Below, piece after piece: positions 59,848-64,000 of a DNA stretch of 64,000 bases. The position numbers and the translations under genes were made by a program. The stretch is taken from the NCBI RefSeq assembly GCF_900250115.1, contig NZ_LT984804.1, forward strand, positions 2,309,301 to 2,373,300. Reading direction: 5' to 3'. The DNA comes from Cupriavidus taiwanensis (GTDB lineage Bacteria > Pseudomonadota > Gammaproteobacteria > Burkholderiales > Burkholderiaceae). The notes under the pieces were generated by a model, which was not told the DNA's origin, searched no databases, and worked only from the letters and a program-made list of their open reading frames with translations. Within the stretch, counting starts at the first letter, position 1. The number at the start of each line of letters is the position of its first letter.

Positions 59848-60654
59848 CTAGGCGGCCATCGCCCGGCGTTCCTCTTCGTCGAGCACGGGCCCGTCCAGCG
59901 TCACGCGCGAATGGTCGGTGCGGAACTTCCGGATGATCGGTTTCAGTTCTTCCTTGACGTGCGCTTCGGAGTACCCGTTGAACAGGTGCCCGAGCAGGCC
60001 GCGGCGCAGGTCCGACGTGCCCATGATGTAGTCGGCGATCGGGAAGGTGAGGTTCATGTTGTACTTCATCATGATGCCCATGTTGTGATGCGCGGTGTGG
60101 TGGCGCCGGATCGTGTTGATGAACGGCATGTTGCGCACGAACCAGTTGTCGTGCACGTGGCAGCAATAGTGGAAGGTTTCGTAGATCAGGTACTGCGCCA
60201 CCATGGTGATGAAGACGAAGTAGCCGGCGTTGGCGTTGAAGATCAGCGATGCCAGGTAGCCCAGGCCGCCGCCGCCCACGCCAAGCGTCGCCAGCACGCG
60301 CCACGGGAAGAACACGATGCGGAATTCGCGCGTGGTGTCGATGGTGGGCTCCTGGTCGGTGAAGTACTGGTGGTGCTGGCGCGTGTGGCGCTCGTAGATG
60401 GCGCGCAGCGCAAAGACATTGATGCGGCGGTGCATGACATAGCCGTGCATGAACCACTCCACGAAGTTTCCCGCCAGGAATACCGGCAGGATCAGCGCCC
60501 ACTCCCAGCTCACGCCCTCGAGCCGCTGGATCGCCCACCACAGCGCGCCGATGCCGACCCCGTAAATCACCGCGATATGCAGCAGGCCGTTGTAGAGCGG
60601 GCTGATATCGGCCTTGTATTGTTCCCTGAACTTGCGTTGGCGTTCCGTCATCAT
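59848..60654 (-). CDS. Fatty acid hydroxylase/sterol desaturase-superfamily membrane protein
   Basis: A 268-residue membrane di-iron protein. Histidine boxes: WFMHGYVMHRR, YERHTRQHHQYF, YETFHYCCHVHDN and RRHHTAHHNMG, the HXXXH/HXXHH pattern of the superfamily, between about four helices. Such enzymes hydroxylate or desaturate lipids or hydrophobic substrates with O2. It lies 129 bp after the MFS gene and shares with it an upstream motif (CAACTRATATRTT), so they may be co-regulated. GGGAG lies before the ATG at 60654; ATG 60651 and an upstream ATG at 60690 are alternatives. Confidence 0.85.
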   Translation of the reverse strand: MMTERQRKFREQYKADISPLYNGLLHIAVIYGVGIGALWWAIQRLEGVSWEWALILPVFLAGNFVEWFMHGYVMHRRINVFALRAIYERHTRQHHQYFTDQEPTIDTTREFRIVFFPWRVLATLGVGGGGLGYLASLIFNANAGYFVFITMVAQYLIYETFHYCCHVHDNWFVRNMPFINTIRRHHTAHHNMGIMMKYNMNLTFPIADYIMGTSDLRRGLLGHLFNGYSEAHVKEELKPIIRKFRTDHSRVTLDGPVLDEEERRAMAA

Positions 60655-60685
60655 GATTGCAAACTCCCTCACACTGCGCCGCACT

Positions 60686-60698
60686 AACATATCAGTTG
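60686..60698 (-). promoter_or_regulatory. Motif shared with the MFS gene promoter
   Basis: On the minus strand CAACTGATATGTT, part of a dyad ATATC-N5-GATAT (60690-60704). A near-identical CAACTAATATATT lies before the MFS gene (62224-62212). It is the only AT-rich stretch in the MFS-hydroxylase gap. Probably a promoter/operator for the hydroxylase-type gene. Confidence 0.45.
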
Positions 60699-60783
60699 GA
60701 TATAAAAATGCGGCGACCCAAAAAATGCCCCTGCAGGCCAGGGGCGCCAAGGCAGGCGCGGCTGGACGCCGCGCGGCGAACCG

Positions 60784-62163
60784 TTAATGCGAGACTTCCT
60801 CGAGCGCCTTGCCGCGGGTTTCGACCCCCAGCAGCAGCACCGCCGCTGCCGCCACCGCAAAGGACAAGGCGCCAAGCGTGAAGACGCCGCCCTGCCCCGT
60901 CACCGGCAGCAGCACGCCGACCAGGTAGGGTCCGGCCAGCGAGCCGATGCGGCCAATCGACGAAGCAAAGCCGGAGCCGGTCGCGCGGGAGCGGGTGGGG
61001 TACAGCTCGGGCGTATAGGCATAGAGCACTGACCACATGCCGAACAGGAAGAACTGCATGCACAAGCCCGCGGCGATCAGCTGCTCCACCGGCAGCCGGT
61101 GCACGGCCGCCTGGCCGTAGGCATACGCGGCCACGGCGCTGCCGATCAGCATCAGCGCGCAGGTCGGCTTGCGGCCCCACTTCTCCAGCAGCCATGCCGA
61201 GAAGATGAACCCGGGAATGCCAGCCAGCGAGATATAGACCGTGTAGAGCACCGACTTGGTCACGGCATAGCCGGCCTGCTGCAGCAGCGCCCCGAGCCAC
61301 GTGGTCAGCCCGTAGTAGCCCAGCAGCGCAAAGAACCAGACCGACCACAGCATGATGGTGCGGCGCGCATAGGGGCCGCTCCACAACTCCATGAAGCGTG
61401 CCTTGCGGCTAGGCGCCTGCGTGCCGCCGAAGGTGGCCGACACCGCCGGCAGCGGACGGCCCGAGGCGCGTTGCACGCGCTGCTCGATGCCCGCCATCAC
61501 CGTATCCGCCTCAGACTTGCGGCCGACATCCTCCAGCCAGCGCGGGGACTCGGGCACCACGCGGCGCACCACGAACACGAACACGGCCGGCACCGCCAGA
61601 GCGATAAAGATGCCGCGCCAGCCGATCACCGGCAGCAACAGGTAGGTCAGCGCGCCCGCCGTGATAAAGCCGATCGGCCAGAAGCCCTCCAGGACCGCGA
61701 CATACTTGCCGCGGCTTTTGGCCGGCACGATCTCGGACACCATCGACAGGCCGATCGGAAACTCCATGCCCATGCCGAACCCGAGCAGCACCCGATAGAT
61801 CATCAGCGAGGTCACGCTGTCCGCCAGCCCGCACATCAGGCTGCCCACGCCCCAGAAGATCATGCTGACCTGGAACACCGGCTTGCGGCCGAAGCGGTCG
61901 GCCAGCAGCCCGGCGATCGCCGCGCCCAGGAACATGCCGAGGAAGCTGGAACTGGCCAGCAGGCCGGCCTGCGCCGCGCTCAGGCCGAACTCCGCCTTGA
62001 TCGAGCCCAGCACGAACGTCATCAGGCCAAGATCCATCGAATCGAAAAACCACGCCGTGGCGATGATGCCGAACAGCGAGCGCTGGTAGCCGGTCATCGG
62101 CAATCGTTCCAGCCGTGCCGCGATACCCGCCTCCAGCTTGAGGGCGCCTGCAGACATATCCAT
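60784..62163 (-). CDS. MFS transporter, aromatic acid/metabolite:H+ symporter type
   Basis: A 459-residue 12-helix transporter. The N-terminal half carries FFDSMDLGLMTFVLGSIKAEFGLS and loop 2-3 LADRFGRKPVF; MGMEFPIGLSMVSEIVPAKSRGKYVAVLEGFWPIGF and YAYTPELYPTRSRATGSGFASSIGRIGSL are typical of the sugar/aromatic-acid (AAHS, NiaP-like) group. The ATG at 62163 has AGGAGACAACC in front; an upstream in-frame ATG does not. It lies downstream of the iron alcohol dehydrogenase in the same direction, with a strong operator between them. Substrate unknown; uptake of a compound oxidised by the neighbouring dehydrogenase/hydrolase is likely. Confidence 0.9.
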   Translation of the reverse strand: MDMSAGALKLEAGIAARLERLPMTGYQRSLFGIIATAWFFDSMDLGLMTFVLGSIKAEFGLSAAQAGLLASSSFLGMFLGAAIAGLLADRFGRKPVFQVSMIFWGVGSLMCGLADSVTSLMIYRVLLGFGMGMEFPIGLSMVSEIVPAKSRGKYVAVLEGFWPIGFITAGALTYLLLPVIGWRGIFIALAVPAVFVFVVRRVVPESPRWLEDVGRKSEADTVMAGIEQRVQRASGRPLPAVSATFGGTQAPSRKARFMELWSGPYARRTIMLWSVWFFALLGYYGLTTWLGALLQQAGYAVTKSVLYTVYISLAGIPGFIFSAWLLEKWGRKPTCALMLIGSAVAAYAYGQAAVHRLPVEQLIAAGLCMQFFLFGMWSVLYAYTPELYPTRSRATGSGFASSIGRIGSLAGPYLVGVLLPVTGQGGVFTLGALSFAVAAAAVLLLGVETRGKALEEVSH

Positions 62164-62211
62164 GGTTGTCTCCTGTGTCAATGAGACGCGCTCTGTGGTG
62201 GCGCGCTTCGT

Positions 62212-62242
62212 AATATATTAGTTGCACATTGCGGATGTGCAA
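62212..62242 (-). promoter_or_regulatory. Promoter with overlapping operator before the MFS gene
   Basis: On the minus strand -35 TTGCAC and -10 TAATAT are separated by 16 bp. A perfect inverted repeat, TTGCACAT and ATGTGCAA with a 5-bp spacer (62222-62242), overlaps the -35 and fills the spacer: a classical repressor arrangement. The regulator is not in the window. Confidence 0.75.
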
Positions 62243-62311
62243 GTAATGGTTTACCGCCAGACAGCCTCCGGCCAGGGAAACGTCAAGTCGGGAATGCGCC
62301 CTGTCGGCGCC

Positions 62312-63586
62312 CTATGCCACCCGGCGCGGTTGCGCAAGGGCGTGCGCGGCCCCGGACAGCGTGCCGGCCCACGCCTTGCGTACCATGGCGCCGTATCGCG
62401 CGGCAACGTCGGGCACAGGAAACGCCTTGGCCAGGCGTGTGACCGCCAGGGCGTCGCGCACCAGCGCATCGACGTCGCCCGGTCCGATGCCGCAAGCCTG
62501 GAGCGTGGTCGGCAGGCCGACGGCCGCGACCAGTTCGCGCACCACGACCGGCACGCGTGCCACGGCGATACCGGCATCGCCGTCGGAGATGTCCAGCAGG
62601 CGCGCAATGGCCAGCAATTCCTCGCGGCGCACGTCGGCCAGCGCATCGAGCACATACGGCAGCATCACCGCGTTGGTGGTCCCGTGCGACAGGTGCGTCT
62701 GGCCCGCGACGGCGTAGGCAATGCCATGCACGGCATTGAGTCCCGCGCTGCCGTATGACAGCGCCGCATAGACGCTGGCGTAGCTCATGCCGATACGCGC
62801 TTCGCTGTCGCTTCCGTCCTGGTAAGTGCGCAACAGGTAGCGGCCGCACAGGCGGATCGATTCGTGCGCAAACAGCATCGTCAGCGCGTTGCGGCCGCTG
62901 TAGCCCGGGTCCGCTTCGCCGCCGCGGTCAAAGCTGGCGGAATCGATTGTCAGGTAGGACTCGATGGCATGGGTCAGCGCATCGATGCCGGCATCCGCAG
63001 TGACCCGCGGCGGACAGGTGTAGGTGAATTCGGGATCGACCAGCGCCACGGCCGGGCGCAAGCGGTTGTCCATGACTGCCACCTTGGTGGCGTTGTCCGG
63101 ATCGACCAGGATGGCACCGGGTGTTGCTTCCGAGCCCGTGCCGGCCGTGGTGGGCATGGCGACCAGCGGCAGGATCGGCGTGCCGGGGTCGATGCTGCCA
63201 AGGAACGCGCGCACCGGCTTGCCACCGGGCAGGGTCAGGCACAGCGCCTTGGCCAGGTCGATATTGCTGCCGCCGCCCAGCGCAATCACATGGTCGACCG
63301 GCATGCCGTCCAGGCGTTCGCGCACCGCCGCCGTGGCTGCGTCGCACAGCGTGGTAGTGGGATCGGGCATGCCGCCGTCACAGACCAGCAGCTCCACGTC
63401 GTGCGCGCGGGCGCCGGCGACGAGTTCATCCACCCACGGCGTGGCACCCGTGAAGAACGTGTCCGTCACCAGCAGGCCGCGGCGATAACCGAGCCGGCGC
63501 AGCAGCGCGGGCAATTGCTTGCGGCAACCAGCGCCCATGACCAGCCGCGACGGCGCGCAGAAATATACGAGGTCTTCCACTCTCAT
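62312..63586 (-). CDS. Iron-containing alcohol dehydrogenase
   Basis: A 424-residue group III dehydrogenase. The NAD(P) motif is IALGGGSNIDLAKAL near residue 105; AMPTTAGTGSEATPGAIL follows. Metal ligands are expected in DAGIDALTHAIESY (Asp and His) and in NAVHGIAYAVAGQTHLSHGTTNAVMLPY (two His), all present. Members reduce or oxidise alcohols, aldehydes or maleylacetate; substrate not decided. The gene is followed by the MFS transporter and preceded on the strand by an alpha/beta hydrolase (36 bp), suggesting a small catabolic operon. Confidence 0.9.
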   Translation of the reverse strand: MRVEDLVYFCAPSRLVMGAGCRKQLPALLRRLGYRRGLLVTDTFFTGATPWVDELVAGARAHDVELLVCDGGMPDPTTTLCDAATAAVRERLDGMPVDHVIALGGGSNIDLAKALCLTLPGGKPVRAFLGSIDPGTPILPLVAMPTTAGTGSEATPGAILVDPDNATKVAVMDNRLRPAVALVDPEFTYTCPPRVTADAGIDALTHAIESYLTIDSASFDRGGEADPGYSGRNALTMLFAHESIRLCGRYLLRTYQDGSDSEARIGMSYASVYAALSYGSAGLNAVHGIAYAVAGQTHLSHGTTNAVMLPYVLDALADVRREELLAIARLLDISDGDAGIAVARVPVVVRELVAAVGLPTTLQACGIGPGDVDALVRDALAVTRLAKAFPVPDVAARYGAMVRKAWAGTLSGAAHALAQPRRVA

Positions 63587-63622
63587 GCTGTCTCCTGTGG
63601 GGTGATTTCGGCTTGTCGGGGG

Positions 63623-64000
63623 CTATGCCAGCTGCGCGGGCCAGCGCGCCCGCAGCTGACTGCCGATCTGCCGCATGCGTTGCGTCAGCACGCCATGGCC
63701 GGCGCCGTGCAGCACGAGCAGTTCGGCATCGGCAATGCCGTTGGCCAGCATCTCGCCGTGGGCCAGCGGGCAATCGTCGTCGTCGCTGCCGTGGATGACG
63801 AGCGTGCGGCAGCGCACCCGGCCCAGCGCGTCACGCTGGTCTGTGTGGCGGATCGACTCCCAGGTCCACGCCACCGTGCGATGGTCTGCTGCCTCGCGCA
63901 GTCCGAGCCGCCGCTCGCGCGTGGCAATGGCTTCGAGCAAGGTCTCGCCGGGCGCGGCCTCGAACCATCGCACCGCGTTCAGCCGCGGCGTGCCGGATAC
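63623..64000 (-). CDS. Alpha/beta hydrolase, C-terminal part (runs off right edge)
   Basis: The last about 125 residues of an alpha/beta hydrolase. RTLVIHGSDDDDCPLAHGEMLANGIADAELLVLHGAGHGVLTQRM contains the acid residue region (HGSDDD) and the catalytic His (GAGHG). The frame stays open to the window edge; a GTG at 63973 is internal. The stop is 36 bp before the iron alcohol dehydrogenase start, so the two are likely co-transcribed. The nucleophile part is outside the window. Confidence 0.85.
   Translation of the reverse strand, partial: VSGTPRLNAVRWFEAAPGETLLEAIATRERRLGLREAADHRTVAWTWESIRHTDQRDALGRVRCRTLVIHGSDDDDCPLAHGEMLANGIADAELLVLHGAGHGVLTQRMRQIGSQLRARWPAQLA

Overview
The window is high-GC DNA from a betaproteobacterium of the order Burkholderiales, most likely Cupriavidus or a close relative. 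The evidence is two Bug/TctC-type solute receptors, a TorF-type and a Gram-negative OmpC-like porin, dense short-spaced operons, and protein sequences of Ralstonia/Cupriavidus character. The mix of transport, catabolism and regulation with few core genes suggests an accessory part of the genome (inference).

Layout. 1-11.1 kb: a two-component system, a Fur-boxed catecholate-type TonB receptor, an mdtD-like efflux gene followed by a GH37 trehalase, a second TonB receptor, a flavodoxin-like protein and a short chemotaxis receptor. 11.2-12.8 kb: a decayed chemotaxis-receptor fragment and an intact IS481-family insertion sequence sitting in the loop of a REP-like palindrome. 12.8-17.3 kb: class III aminotransferase, N-acyl-D-amino-acid deacylase and Bug receptor in one operon, with an amidase remnant and TGAAAC dyads upstream. 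17.4-27.5 kb: an XRE-PAS regulator divergent from a quaternary-amine catabolic locus (Rieske oxygenase, aldehyde dehydrogenase, choline-dehydrogenase-like GMC flavoprotein, TorF porin, small membrane protein, APC permease, CntB-like reductase). The same 19-bp inverted repeat precedes its two transcription units. 27.6-29.8 kb: SRPBCC-ArsR pair and a second, frameshifted IS copy in inverted orientation, again in a REP loop. 30-34.2 kb: adaptor, ATPase and two FtsX-like permeases of a MacAB/DevBCA-like ABC exporter.

34.2-48.7 kb: an unoccupied REP pair, a GltS symporter with an enlarged TAXI receptor lipoprotein, a frameshifted DM13-domain gene, a porin, a class A penicillin-binding protein, a DUF1501/DUF1800 secreted pair, an EamA exporter with an AraC regulator, a lipoprotein truncated globin, and a BPL_N-type protein. 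48.7-54 kb: DUF4105 protein, a guanidine-II riboswitch in front of an SMR guanidinium exporter, and a two-gene BcsA-like/BcsS-like polysaccharide locus. 53.7-57.8 kb: a sigma-54 activator followed by inverted repeats, a good -24/-12 promoter and an AtuA/DUF4387/Bug operon. 57.9-64 kb: an ABC exporter, a fatty acid hydroxylase-type membrane protein, an MFS transporter with a strong operator, an iron alcohol dehydrogenase and the end of an alpha/beta hydrolase gene.

The strongest signals beyond ordinary annotation are: (1) two IS481 copies inserted at the same hexamer in the loop of the same palindromic repeat, with an empty copy nearby; (2) the shared operator of the quaternary-amine locus; (3) the sigma-54-controlled AtuA/DUF4387 operon; (4) the guanidine-II riboswitch; (5) the BcsA-BcsS pair without the rest of a cellulose operon. 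All coordinates and motifs were read by eye; no similarity search was run.
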